Assembly (NCBI RefSeq): GCF_016086655.4
Contig: NC_052138.2
Coordinates: forward strand, 310,001-374,000
Length of the DNA: 64,000 bases
Source: Lepeophtheirus salmonis
Lineage: Eukaryota > Arthropoda > Copepoda > Siphonostomatoida > Caligidae
Reading direction: 5' to 3'
The translations under genes were made by a program, and so were the position numbers. This document shows positions 45,565-57,524 of this stretch, one piece after another. Every line of letters starts with the position of its first letter. Within the stretch, counting starts at the first letter, position 1. The notes below the pieces were generated by a model. The model worked only from the letters and a program-made list of their open reading frames with translations. It was not told where the DNA came from and ran no database searches.

Positions 45565-46495
45565 TGACCATTGTGAATGTGATTTCCCGCTCCCTCCTTG
45601 GCCCAAACAGCGCCGTCTAACACTATTCTATTATGCTCATGCAGTCGAAAATATGTATCTTCATAACTAGAAAATCACAGTGAAAAGGCTCGAGGATATT
45701 ATCCAACTGTTCGATTAACTTTGTGCATTTTAGTAATTTGAAACCATGGGGATTTAAAATTATAGATGTTAAAATATATATTTTTCATGATTAAATGAAT
45801 TTAAATAGTTATTTATTCATTTAAAATTATATTTCTACAGTTTCGTAAGAAAAAATGATTTATTTTGTGAATATTGCATAAATGTTCGGACTCAAAGGGT
45901 TCTTCCATACTGCCTAAATACAGTAATAATTATGCATTCCCCTTTTTTAATTGAATTAACAAGGTAAATTTTCTAAAGAAAAGAGGAAATTGCATTTGGA
46001 TTGGAGGAGGAATTGCAAAAAAATATCACATAATGAAATGTCCTATTTGCCTTAATGGTACATTCTTTTAGATTGAAAGAAGCAAGAGTTAAAGTTATTA
46101 TAAATACCCTGGGGTACAAATTTGTTAAGAAAGAAGGAGATTGAACAATACTATTACATCGTTATGCAAACTTATTTCAATATTTACACAATATTATTAA
46201 CTATTTAATTACAAAGAATAATATATTTTTCTCTAATTATCCGACTTTTATGTCAATAATCGTTCAACAAAAAAAAAGTTCAAATCTTTCCATTTTTATG
46301 GACACTTTTATGGATTTTCAGTACATATTACTTTAATTTTCTTTGAAATATGACTATTTACTTTTAGCATCAAGTATTATTTCATGCAAGTATTTAGTGT
46401 TTTCTTTTATTTATAAAGTCAAATAATGATGTTTTGTCAAGATTTATTGAAAATTTGTACAATTTATGTAGGAAAATAAAAGGTTATTTCCACTC
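45565..46495. other. AT-rich non-coding stretch
   Basis: No gene recognised. 45580-45640 is locally GC-richer (CCCGCTCCCTCCTTGGCCCA) and may be the outer part of the preceding repeat. Confidence 0.5.
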
Positions 46496-46499
46496 ACTT

Positions 46500-46887
46500 G
46501 TTTATGGTTCTCTGGACTATCTGGTTTGAAACTCCGATATTTCTAGCGTGGGCCTTGATGGACTTTAGGGGATCGGGCTGCCCTATTTTCTATAACTCTT
46601 CCAATACCAATTTCTCCTTTTTTATAGACCCCTTCTTCCTCTAATTCCAGACAACGTAGACGATGGTCCTGGAGACGCCCTACTGCATGGAGTGCGATAA
46701 TGGAAATTCGTCGAACACGTTCAACTGTCATTTTATCAACTTCTAGATAAGCTAGAGGTCTCAAGTTTGTTCCTTTATGCTAAACATTGCTTATGCTTTA
46801 ATATATGGAAATATAAATTAATTTCAATTACTCAACCTTCATTAATTATTGAATTAGTAAGCGTTCAGATTTCACTGGACCACCTGG
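46500..46887 (-). pseudogene. Family-G mariner, 5' end only, inserted in a family-S repeat
   Basis: The right boundary is the terminal repeat GGTGGTCCAGTGAAATCTGA (minus strand) ending at 46887 next to TA. The leader (TCAATAATTAATGAAGGTTG) matches 43.1 and 57.6 kb. The ATG at 46731 opens MTVERVRRISIIALHAVGRL, QDHRLRCLELEEEGVYKKGE and IGIGRVIENRAARSPKVHQG, the N-terminal HTH region and linker, to a stop at 46543. This is the best preserved N-terminus of the family in the window. Everything after about residue 80 is gone. The TA abuts CAGAGCGGGATTTGTG, which is the interior of family S (GATACAGAGTGGGA at 62541), so the mariner most likely landed in an S copy. Confidence 0.85.
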
Positions 46888-47045
46888 TACAGAGCGGGAT
46901 TTGTGTTTAATTCCTTCTTCTTATAACTACATCAAGCCAATATAAAAAACTTTATGACAGCTGAGGTGCTCTCTTCTCTAATATTCTTCAAATTGGCAGG
47001 GTTACCACGTACATTTTGGGTTTCTTTTTTTTACAATTCGAAAAC
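46888..47045 (+). repeat. Dispersed repeat family S
   Basis: GAGCGGGATTTGTGTTTAAT, TTCCTTCTTCTTATAACT, TTATGACAGCTGAGGTGCTC, ATTCTTCAAATTGGCAGGG, TTACCACGTACATTTTGGG. Confidence 0.65.
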
Positions 47046-47049
47046 CATT

Positions 47050-50000
47050 ACAAATCGCCGCCTAAGCTACAGTTTCATATCCACAGTATTTTATGTGCAT
47101 TGTTTTATGTCAAGTCATAAATAGTTCATTATACTGAACCGTGCATAGTCATATTTATAAGCCATATTGCTATAACGTTATTATTAAGTATATTTTTGCA
47201 TAGGAAGATAATGTATGGCTTTAGAAAAAATTGAATAGAACATACATACATAATATATTAATAAGTTTGTATGCTTATAAAAATTTGTAGCCATTTTTCT
47301 GTTTTAATTTACATAATGCAGGAGTCTTAGTTGGAATTAAAAATGTTCCCTTAAAGCTCTGTAATTATAGTCACAATATGTATTTCCCTGACATTTTTTA
47401 AATAATAACACAAAAGACATATTTATATAGATGAATATAACGGAAAAATAGTCATTTATCCAAGAGAAATCAAGGACTATTCTATTAATGTTTAATGCAG
47501 AGATTGTGTTGTAATTATATTTAAAATAAGGGAATATCACTAACCCTGTACTAAAGATAATTATATAGGTCAGGTAAAACAAATTCTTGGATATATTTGA
47601 CTATGTGAATACATTAAGATAATTATATTTCTAAAAAAATATCAAAAGATATCATGGACCCCAATACGTATAAATACCTTCTGATATAGTAATCAATATA
47701 TGATTTGAAAGTTCATTTTGTATTTGCATGAACAAAATTTTAAGAAAAATGAATATATAATTGCTATCATTTATAATATTTATAGAAGCATTTTGGAAGT
47801 TGCAGAATATTACATCTCAAACATCAAAATTCCGTCTTTTTCTTAGACATTGAACCTCTTTAACGTCTTTACTGAGGTGTAAACCTAATATTGTGAAAGA
47901 AATCCTCACCTTCCAAGATTTTGCTCGCTGCTTAGCTCAAAAATAGACGGAAACCGGGTCAATATAATAAAATAAATTATAAACAAGACAGATATACATT
48001 TGTTCTAGCTTTTATGAGTCGCAATGCTTCCACAGCAGAAACACTATTGACTTTTTAAATATAGACCACTACCATTACCTTCATGAAAATCATCCATAAA
48101 CAGCCGTTATTGCAGCCAAGAAATTAACTCTTCCTATGCCTTTGTTAAATTTAGAAATAAAAGAATAAGGAAATTTGAGTTTCTAATACATTTTACAACT
48201 CTAATCTACTCTCTTGCCTTAGAAAATGGAATAACTATGTAACTGTCTCTAAAATTTCCTCCACACCTATAAAAACAATATATTCTCAAAAATAACTATG
48301 CTTACCTTACTGGTGAGAGGTTAGTTTTTTTAAGGATCTAATTTCAAAATTAAATATAAATGGGGAAAAAAACGAAAATTATTTAAAATTAATGCTGAAC
48401 AACATCAAGGATAACAATAAACATTTATAATTAAAATTTAATAGGTAGAACTTATAATTTATGAGAACTCCCCCCTTATTCTGGAAGCCTTAATTTTGAA
48501 TTAAACAACACACTCGATTCGAGCTAGTCCCTTGGGTAAAGAAATGCTTCAGTAAATAATTAATAATTTTCTTTTAATAGTATAATATACTATTTAGTAC
48601 AGAACTATGTACGAAAAATAAACAGAAATTAATTAATAAATGTTATATTTAGATTAAAAAAATGATGATTCATCGCCTGTAATGGGCTAATTTTTTCATC
48701 ATTTGATATAAATATAAATATTATATTGAAAAGAGATAAGTACCTATGTTTGATTACACCGCGTTGCCCGGAGTTTTATGCGGCGTTAAACACACAAATT
48801 TTGCTTTAAACGTACAAAATAAATCCTAAGTGTTGCTCTCCGTTGTTCATTGGCATACTTATACGTAGTTACTCAATACTTAGACATTATCTCCTCACAA
48901 ATATTTTTTTATAATACAGCATGATAATTTTCTTAAACTGGCTTGATGAGTAAGGAAGTACTTTAGGTCTTTATTTTATCTTGATAGAAAGTACATATCT
49001 CTTTTTTTCTTTTTCTTAATATGAGTTGAAGTACACACTAGAAATACTTTTTTCATTTTTACTGTTTCATGTTTTATACAACTCTTTATATATATCGTAA
49101 AATATATGAATTATGACTAGAGTTGACATGCACGTAATGAAAGAAACTACGTTTAAAGATTACAAAAGGATAAAAGGTTGAAAGGTAAGCTTTTTTTCTT
49201 TTTGTTCATCTATAAGTTGTCATGGTGTTAACTTCTCCTTCTGAAATGAATATTTACACTTATGGAATGTCTAAATTGTTTTAAATATGCATAATTAAAT
49301 AAATATAAATAAAATCAGAAATCCTCAGCGTACTTCCACCCAATTACTAATTTTGTGAGCGCGTCCTCTGCTCGTTTTGTAAACAAATGAGTGCTCTCCC
49401 CTCAATAAAAATGAGCGGTGCTTATTTTTTGCTCTTATTTGAACTTAAAACTCTTTATGTATGCCCTGAATATAACTTAATATTCCTTACTCTCCTAATT
49501 AGTAATTCATGAAATTCCATCCAATTAATTTTTTAGTAAAAAGTATTAGTTTGATTATCCTTTTAATGATATCGTTTTATTTTTATATTCTAATAAACTT
49601 GGCAAAGTATTTATCTATCTATATATATATATATATACCAAAGTAAAAATCACGTTGAGAAAGTGTATAAACTTTTAATAGTTTTAAAAGCATCAGAGAT
49701 TATCTTTAAACATATTTTATAAATGCTCAAAAGGGAAGATTAGAAGTTTTTGATTAATGAACTAATTTTACTATTCAATAGCTTAAATTTCGAGCTTCAG
49801 CCCCAAATTACAATTATGAACATAAGGCCAAATCCATAGAAAAACTTTTTATGGAGTAAAATGTAAAATGTGTATCTATTTTGTACTTGTATACAATAAA
49901 TAGCCGGGTCTGTTTCCCTAAAATGATATTATCTAAAAATACAGAATCTGAAAACGTCGATTGCGTTTAAAATAACCTGTACAATCAGTTTTTACAATTT

Positions 50001-50320
50001 TTAACCTGTTACCTTGCTAACACAGTGTATATGTCGATTCCTCGTTTCACTTGTTACGTCATGACTATTGCATAATTTATCATAATCTATAAATACACAT
50101 AGTAATAAGTAATAATACTATATTATGTTCCTTTTTCAAAACAACAGGAATTTCCTTTAATCTCTCGTTGTATACCCCAGTCCGCACAAATGAATTGAGA
50201 CTGTAATTTAATGAATTATAGCTCAGAATTAGTGGATCGTAGAGAAAAAGTTCCGACGTATCCAAATAGCTATCACTGTCAACATTTTTTTGGGATAACA
50301 ACTTTTTTTTAATTAAGGCA
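47050..50320. other. Long AT-rich stretch with little content
   Basis: More than 3 kb without a convincing gene. 48830-48905 (GTTGTTCATTGGCATACTT, TAGTTACTCAATACTTAGAC) matches 14340-14390. A (TA)n run lies at 49618-49637. Open frames at 47337-47582 and 50080-50373 (minus) have no recognisable domain. Confidence 0.55.
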
Positions 50321-50326
50321 ACAACC

Positions 50327-50753
50327 ATGGCTGATGAATGGAAGATGATTGAGGTAGCTTCACTACTGCACACCGGATGTCAAGATATCCATGTCTGACA
50401 TTCCCAAGGACAAGGCTATCATCCCCTCCACAATACTCAAGGTCATTAAGGTATCTACGAGCTCGTGAGTGGCCTCTCTTCAAAGAGGCCCACCTGAAAC
50501 CCCACCGTAATAAAGCTCTTCAATTTCAAGAAATATCCACCACTTGTGAGCTTACGGCCACCAAAGAGCACAGATATCAATCATCTCGATTACTCTATTT
50601 CTTGGCACATTTAGAGTCAGGCCTATCAAGTGCACCATCCAAATATTGAGGACTTTAAGGCCTCCGTCGACCAGGCCTGGCCCGTAATGTCCAAATACTA
50701 AATTATCATGATATGCCAGGGCTTCTAGTGCCGTCTGGTGAACGGATTATAAA
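50327..50753 (+). pseudogene. Mariner-type transposase, core deleted
   Basis: The ATG at 50327 begins MADEWKMIEVASLLHTGCQD-IHV, an N-terminal HTH start, before a TGA. The next ~120 bp is scrambled. The C-terminal third then reads LRPPKSTDINHLDYSISWHI (third catalytic motif, Asp form, ~50545-50605), a TAG, SQAYQVHHPNIEDFKASVDQ and AWPVMSKY, IIMICQGF-stop-CRLVNGL. Length is 427 bp against ~1,030 for the family, so the FSDEK and QQD segments have been deleted. The open frame at 50377-50649 crosses these in the wrong frame. Confidence 0.82.
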
Positions 50754-50850
50754 ACAAAAAATCAAATATTAAGCCACTTTTTATTTCAATTGATATGTGT
50801 TTTATTATTTGTTCCGAAAGAGTCTCAATCCTTTTGCTTGGACCAGTATA

Positions 50851-50890
50851 CTAGGTGGTCTAAATAAAGTGGGAAAATCTTTAAAATCTT
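50851..50890 (+). repeat. Orphan mariner left end
   Basis: After TA at 50849-50850, CTAGGTGGTCTAAATAAAGT and GGGAAAATCTTTAAAATC form a mariner-like end. About 28 of 40 positions match the reverse complement of the right end at 63376-63415. No matching transposase follows immediately. Confidence 0.6.
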
Positions 50891-50894
50891 ATCA

Positions 50895-51775
50895 TTTATT
50901 GCATTCGGGAGTCTCGTGATCCGCAATATTTTATTTCTGTTTATATATAGTAAACATGTATATATATATTGTATAAATTATCTAAGTTAATTTCAGCAAT
51001 ACAAGAATGTACTGAAAATACCCGAATTCATATGCTATTTGAGTATATTTGCAATCATGTAAATACAATTCAATTGATTTGGGCTCTCCTTTTTGTATTT
51101 TCTTTTCCTGTCTTCTCTTTCCTACCCAAGGGACACCATTGTTTTTTGGTTTTTTTTCTTTTATTTAATAGCCAAGACGTCAAACTTTATTTCATATTTT
51201 ATAATGATTAATCAAAAATGAGTTTTGAATATTTGTAAGCTTCTGAATATCTTAGTTTTTCCACATTTCAAAAAAAAAAAAAAAAATTAAATTATGATAA
51301 CTTTGTTATTGTTATAGGAAATATACTGTTAATCAAATATATATATTTTTAAATATTTAGACATATATTTTAAAAGTATTGTTTGGTCCAAATGAATACA
51401 TCTGAAGTAGGTCATATTTGAGTTCTTTGCAACACTAGTGTCCCTGTTGGTGTAATGTGGATATTTTATCAATGTATCAACTGATATATTATAGTACTCT
51501 ACTGCGTTATATTCTTTGTGTTCTAATTGTATATTAGTACATTCATTGGAGATTAATAAAAGTGATGAAAAACAAAACCAATAAAATATATTTTAAAATT
51601 AATTGTAGCTTTACAACAACTTTTCAATAAATAAAGACGAAGGGTGTTTATTGTATAAGAAAAGATAACTTAGAAATATAATATGGTGTTTTTATAGTTT
51701 ATGATGTACATTTATGTTAACTAAATGACATAAATTGTTTCCAAAAATATCACCTGCAAATGTTTTAACAATTTA
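50895..51775. other. AT-rich non-coding stretch
   Basis: No gene or element recognised; whatever followed the orphan transposon end is lost. Confidence 0.55.
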
Positions 51776-51779
51776 TTAG

Positions 51780-53480
51780 ATAGTGATAGTGGACTCTACA
51801 TATCAGAGGATCCGGATGACATTATTCGTCACAAAAATGAAGGCAGAGCCATAAAATCTAAATCAGAGCTGATTGAAAGCAACATCAAGGGTCTAGTGCC
51901 TTTCTTTGCCGAAGAAACAAATTTCAAAGTTTGCCGAAGAAACAAATATTCAAAGTTTATCGGCTGGCATTTTGTTTGTTTTTTTGACTTGTTTGTGGAA
52001 ACCACTTTATCCAAAGACATTTAAAAAATTGTCCCATCTTTTTGTTTGTTTTTTTGACTTGTTTGTGGAAAGCTTTGTCCCATCTTAGAAGCTTCTTACC
52101 AAGAGATTTGGAACTAAGTTTCATTCTGAAGTTTGTGAGAGAAGGGTTTTAAACTCTGATAATAAAGAAGGAAAAGGACAAACTGAATATAGCAAATAAT
52201 AGACTGATAACCTTTTATAATATCTCGTAAGAAATTTTAACATGAATTATGAACAATAGAATATTCCAGGCATTTCCCTCCGTTATACCGGAATCACAAA
52301 AGAACTTTATGAAAGGAAAACAAGCAGAAGACATGCCATCATCCATCCAAGACGCTATTAATATTGATTAGGCGAGTGGGAGGGATTTCTCTGTGAAGCT
52401 GGTGAACTTTCAGAAGGCATTCGACTTCATCTCACATAAATATATGCTGTTTTAGCTAAAAAGATTCCAATTTTTCCTCTTTTTTTTTCTTCTACACTTA
52501 GCTCCTTGTGTAGGGAAAATTGTTTAGAAATAACTTGGAATGCAAGCAAGGAGATCATTTTTCTCAAGCAGCTTTCCTTATAGCATTATACTATTCACAT
52601 GAACCCCCATGTTCCATCTCTAAAAATGATATGCCAACCATGGCTCTCTTTTACGCGGATGACTTAACTGTCTACCTTACGGGTTCTTTGAAAGATGTAA
52701 CTTCTTATATGAGAGTAGTGTTTGCGACTTTTGAATTATATTTAGAGTCCTTGGGTCTAGTGGTCAACACCAACAAGACTGAAGTCTTATCTTTACTGGA
52801 AGGACATATGAAGAGATGTTTTCTTTTATTGTAGTTCTCCAGTAGATCAACTCTTCTTGAAGTCCAGACAGAGTCCTATAACATCTATGTCGAGGTATGA
52901 TAAGCTGTTTATAAATATCTTAAATAGGATAAAATATGGAATGTGGTCGCAATATTCCGAGTGGTCCACTTAAATATCCTACAAATTCAGAGAAAATTAA
53001 AGACAAGATACAAATCATCATGGCAAAATGTATATGGGGTTCAAAGTGAGCTTATCTTTAAAAGAATCGCCAGCATGCTCCAATTTAATCGTGGAGCATA
53101 GGTCTAAAATATAAAGAAACTGTGTTAAAATATTTAAACTCAAAAGTTGGTTGAATTTCTGAGCAAAATGCTTGAAAGACAATTTTAAAAGGAAATCAGG
53201 TTTCCATTCAACAAAATAATTTTCATGGGGCATGTAGCCTGTTGAAGTCTTCAGGTATTGTTAGTGCTTACTGGAAGCAAATGAACGATTCATAAAAATC
53301 AATTGTAACTCTGTTTTGCCTATGATAATTGTAAACGAACCATTAAATTTAAACAATAGATTGAACCCTAAAGATGAATTCTTCAAGATATCGGGACTTT
53401 CACCAATAAGACAATTGTGGAGCGCGACCACAGATGCTAGGCCAACGATCTTCTTGCTTATTAAAAGAACTAAATAAATG
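51780..53480 (+). pseudogene. LINE (non-LTR retrotransposon) ORF2 remnant with reverse-transcriptase motif
   Basis: Plus-strand blocks occur in LINE order. The segment between endonuclease and RT reads SEDPDDIIRHKNEGRAIKSK and SELIESNIKGLVPFFAEETN (51798-51920). RT palm/finger blocks then read FPSVIPESQKNFMKGKQAED (52270-52330), FSVKLVNFQKAFDFISHKYM (52390-52446; the first catalytic Asp of the 'FxKAFDxxxH' block is present) and KQGDHFSQAAF (52544-52576). The YADD box is in MALFYADDLTVYL (52640-52680), followed by LESLGLVVNTNKTEVLS. Further downstream ISGLSPIRQLWSATTDARPT (53391-53450) fits the post-RT region. Frameshifts and stops throughout, plus two local duplications at 51905-52086, show it is inactive. 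The endonuclease domain, ORF1 and 3' tail were not found. Confidence 0.85.
51905..52086 (+). repeat. Two adjacent tandem duplications inside the LINE
   Basis: 51905-51929 and 51930-51955 are copies of TTTGCCGAAGAAACAAAT plus TTCAAAG (25 and 26 bp). 51971-52000 and 52041-52070 are identical over 30 bp (starting TTTGTTTGTTTTTTTGACTT); each is followed, after a variable spacer, by GTCCCATCTT (52031 and 52077). Confidence 0.95.
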
Positions 53481-53484
53481 ATTG

Positions 53485-54635
53485 ATCTGTTTAATAGAGA
53501 GTAATTTAATCCCCCTCCCTCAATCCCGTGCTAAATGGCGTTAGAAACCATGCTTCTATCAAGTATCTGGAAGAAACACATTGAAAGCCAAATTTTAAGT
53601 TCCCCAGCTGATTTGGTATGTAAACGCTTCTTCCGTTTAATTTGTAAACCGTTGGAAAAAAGAAACCCAAAAACTCAAAAAAAATAGTTTGCAACCCTTT
53701 CATTGACTCAAAAGAAAAGTGGTTCGGCTACAGAAACAGAGAGAGACAATACATTCTGTAAGTCCAGTCTACAAACTTCAAGACATCTGTTGCTCTGACA
53801 TTACTCAAAAGTGGTTCACTTAATGCACATGACCAATGAGCTTCTGATGGAATATTAAAAATAAGCAATAACATTTGGGGATTAACTTGATTTGTCACCT
53901 CCTACATATAGATGTTACATTAAAATAGAGTATTTCATCACCAAAATGTTATTTATTCTTAACTCTTTTTAAGATCTCACAAAGTGCTGGAGAGGTTCGA
54001 TGGGAATAAAACGCTGATCATGAATGGAAATTAACACATGTAATCATGAACCTTTTTTTGACAAGAGGTTTTTGAGATTAAAGGAGTGTCCAAATGGTGA
54101 GATATACAAGGGTGACAATAAAATATTTTTTTGCCGAATCAATACGAATTTAAAGTAATAAAATCATATACGAGTATAATTGGTGTGTCAAAAAGAGTTT
54201 TAAAAAACCTACTCATTTAAAAAATAGATATGAAAAATTAATAAGTAAGCTTAGATTTTTCCAGAAAAAAATCCCTTCACACTCAGAGGAACACCTCTTC
54301 CAATATTATTCTAGATTAACTGGAACAATGATCCAATAGACATAAAATGCATTTAACATAAGATTTTTTATGGACCTACAAGGGATAGAGCACTGATTCA
54401 TTCAGTTGATTTTGGTTTAGTTATATTAGCAAGAAGACTGTTTTTCAAAGGAGAGCATTTTTTATTGAATACAAACCTACCAATCCTTGGTAATAAAAAA
54501 TTTAATATCGGATTTATCTTATAAAAAATATTGAAAACACATAGTCACATCAACTTTTGAACAAATTGATAATGCAGAATTAAAAAACTCTATTAATAGT
54601 TAGGGAAAACAATTTTAATTGAAAGTTGGCGTTTT
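53485..54635 (+). other. Possible LINE continuation, then unassigned sequence
   Basis: 53570-53690 keeps coding-like readings on the LINE strand (SSIWKKHIESQILSSPADLV, CKRFFRLICKPLEKRNPKTQ), suggesting ORF2 extends here. 54360-54520 has another open reading (YGPTRDRALIHSVDFGLVIL, ARRLFFKGEHFLL) that I cannot assign. No 3' end or poly-A tail was identified. Confidence 0.4.
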
Positions 54636-54639
54636 ACCT

Positions 54640-54860
54640 ATTTCCGTTCAAGTTTGAGCCATGTATCTCATTTTTTTCAAAAGTTATGGTCAATTATGTG
54701 TTTTTAACATTTTTTTTACCTTGGCCACCTAAAATTGAATAATTTCATACTGATAACATATATAATCTTACTTAAAGTTTGAACAAAATCGGTGAGTTAG
54801 GTGAGTAACTTTTTCCGTAATCCTGCTTACAATCAAAGAAACTAGAATGGGCATTCGGTA
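54640..54860 (+). repeat. Dispersed repeat family R
   Basis: TCAATTATGTGTTTTTAACA, ACCTTGGCCACCTAAAATTG, ACATATATAATCTTACTT, AAGTTTGAACAAAATCGGTG, GAGTAACTTTTTCCGTAATC, CTGCTTACAATCAAAGAAAC. This copy has the longest preserved 3' part. Confidence 0.65.
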
Positions 54861-54947
54861 GAGTGGAAACAGAATAAAATAGAATACAAATTTATACTTG
54901 TAATAAAGTTTTATTAAGTTATATTCTCTTAGAATAGCTACGGTGGG

Positions 54948-55078
54948 GTGTGTGTTATAATGTCCTGATGTTTTCCAAGTTTAAAAAATTCAATTTAATT
55001 TGAATTTTTTAAACTTTAAAGGGGTATTTAATTTGGCTTTAAAAATTTGGATAATATCAGGACGTCATAACATACACA
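54948..55078. repeat. Nested palindrome, MITE-like
   Basis: Outer arms: 54948-54976 (GTGTGTGTTATAATGTCCTG...) pairs with the reverse complement of 55049-55078 (TGTGTATGTTATGACGTCCT...) with a handful of mismatches. Inner arms: 54977-54993 (AAGTTTAAAAAATTCAA) and 55000-55016 pair perfectly around a 6-bp loop. Total ~131 bp, no coding capacity. Confidence 0.85.
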
Positions 55079-55079
55079 A

Positions 55080-57520
55080 GAGTTGAACTAAAAGAGAAAA
55101 AAATGAATTTTAAAAGCATAAAATAGTAATAGCAATTATATTTGTGATAATTATTTTTGTATTTAAATTTTGTTGATGAAAATGCTTATCTAAAAACAAT
55201 ATCATGGAAACAAAAAAATCCTTTGGTTATGGGATGATTTGTGATAAAAAGTGTGTGTATTTTGGGCATGTTAAAAATAAAAATAAAATAAAAAATCTAC
55301 ATAGTAATCCTGACAATTAGAAAAATGTTTTAGAAAAAAGCGGCTTAGCTATGTTTTCTTTTCATTACATCAGTTACAAACTTTCTTGAAGGGGTATGAC
55401 ATAAATTAAGATGTAGGGATAAGTTACTCTGATCTCGATGTTTCATTTTTTTAATTCTTTATCTTTTATGAGCACACACAAACGTTTTTTCAGGTTTCTA
55501 AGGTAGTAACAATGGAAGTTCACTTCTCAGAAATTAAATAATTATCACAGGATATCAAAATATACACGTCGGTCTCAGAACTCAAAAAAACAACAGACAA
55601 ACTAAAAAATACAAGCGAATTAATTTAATTTTAAGCTATATATGAGTAAATGAGCTTATCACATCTATACTATGTATAACCAAGAGATAAGTTAAGTTTT
55701 TACTTTTTAATTTTCTCATACGTATAACTCAATATAATATTTTATAATTTACATAATTATCTTCAAGTGAATACATCAATCAAAAGTTATTTTCTAACCA
55801 AAGTAGATCATTTTAATCAAAGTAGAAAGAAAAACAAGTAAATTAATTAGATGATTGATCTTTAAGATATAAAGTATACCTCTTAAAATTTGAATTTTTC
55901 ACGCCAAACTTGTAAAATCTGATAGTATTCCGGTTTTGCCAAGTCTAATTTTTTTAATTATTCTGGTTATTTTATTCTTAGACCTCACTACGCCTGCCAC
56001 AATAATTTTGTAGCTTTATACAAAAAAAAAAGTCTTTTATTTTCACTGTTGCTTTCTAAAGATAGTCAAATTGTTTGGATTTCGATTAACTAACATCTAA
56101 AATCCCGAATTTTTTTTATTAAATATCAACTATGTAAAAACATACATTAATGAAAAAAAACTATCATAAGAGTGAGAAATAAGGCTTAAAAAGTATCTAC
56201 ATTAGTTCGTGCAGTTCACACTGAAGTCGAAATTTAAAAGGGTTAATTGGGAATGTCTACAATATGAAAAAAGTTTTTAAAAAAAAAAGATTATGAAATT
56301 AATTTTTTTGCCCAATAATGATTGAGTAATTTTGGCCGTGTGTGCATGAGATCCTTCTTGCTAAAAGACTGTATTTTTTTTCCTTCCCAAGGAAGCAATT
56401 TGTTTTAAAGAACTTCAATGTAGCCATTAGTATTCAGCCTGTGAACCAAATGAGAGGTGCAACAAAGCCCAAACCATGGTTTATGCATGCTTTTTTGTGG
56501 TGTTGATGATCCTCTCAGCATCATTTATTTCCTTAAAATATATAAAAAGGTTTTTACGACAGTTATAGACTAGCTCAAGATCAGTCTTCCAAACTATATA
56601 TTGGCCCAGTCAATATTTACATAGACTTCACTATAATTGAAATTGAATCTAGGTATTTTAAACAATTTAGGACACGACCGTGTAGGAGCAGCAAGTGAAA
56701 ATATAATTATCTACTATAGAGTTTTTCAAATTACAAGCCTATCACCACAAATCATACTGGATGGCGAACAAAATAGTCTTTTTCTTGTATTACTGGCAGA
56801 ACAGTTTCTTCTCTTTCATCAATTTTATAGCTTTCAATATATGCCTTTTCCCATCTTTTATATGAGTTCTGTTTTGTTTTTTCTTTGTGTTGGGATATAG
56901 ACAAACAAGACAAAATTTACGAGAACAAATAAAAGGGATTGTCTTCAGAAATATACAGATGTAGAATCCTATTGGCAGTTGAAAGGCATATAGTATGATT
57001 TATATTTCCTGGATTAATAAAAGCAATATTATCCCAAACAATCCCTTTGGATATAGCTTGATCAATTTGCTATAAATATTTTTTATTGGTATTCAATATT
57101 TTACTGATATGTAATTTTTCTGACACTTTGTCTATATCCTTACACAACTTTGTCTTAACCTTAAAATACTAGAAGATATATATAAATAGACTATAATGCG
57201 ATATTAAATGTCTTTTAAACAACATCAAAAAGAATGAACAAGTTAATTCAGAATAGGCTCATGGCCAATATACTCTTTATCACTTCATTTATTGTTTAGG
57301 GTATAAAAATATATAAATTCAAGTTAGTTGAATGAGTCAGTAATTTTATATTTATGCTACGTGGATTTACTCAAGGAAGTAAGGGAATAAGTGGCTGACA
57401 ATATATTTCGAAAGGGGTACGTAAATGAAAAAAGTTTGAAATCACAGATTTATATTCTAAGCAAGATACAAATTACAAATTTCATTACAATATTACTATA
57501 ATTTTTAAAAATTAGCATGC
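55080..57520. other. AT-rich non-coding stretch
   Basis: No gene recognised. 55300-55385 on the minus strand resembles family S (AATTGTCAGGATTAC, ATGTAATGAAAAGAAAAC). 56390-56530 has a short mixed-composition reading (SIQPVNQMRGATKPKPWFMH) that I cannot assign. Confidence 0.5.
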
Positions 57521-57524
57521 AATA

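Noticed and set aside
50377..50649. 90-codon plus-strand open frame
   Set aside because: The transposase readings in this region (HLDYSISWHI, HHPNIEDFKASV) are in another frame; this frame is incidental.
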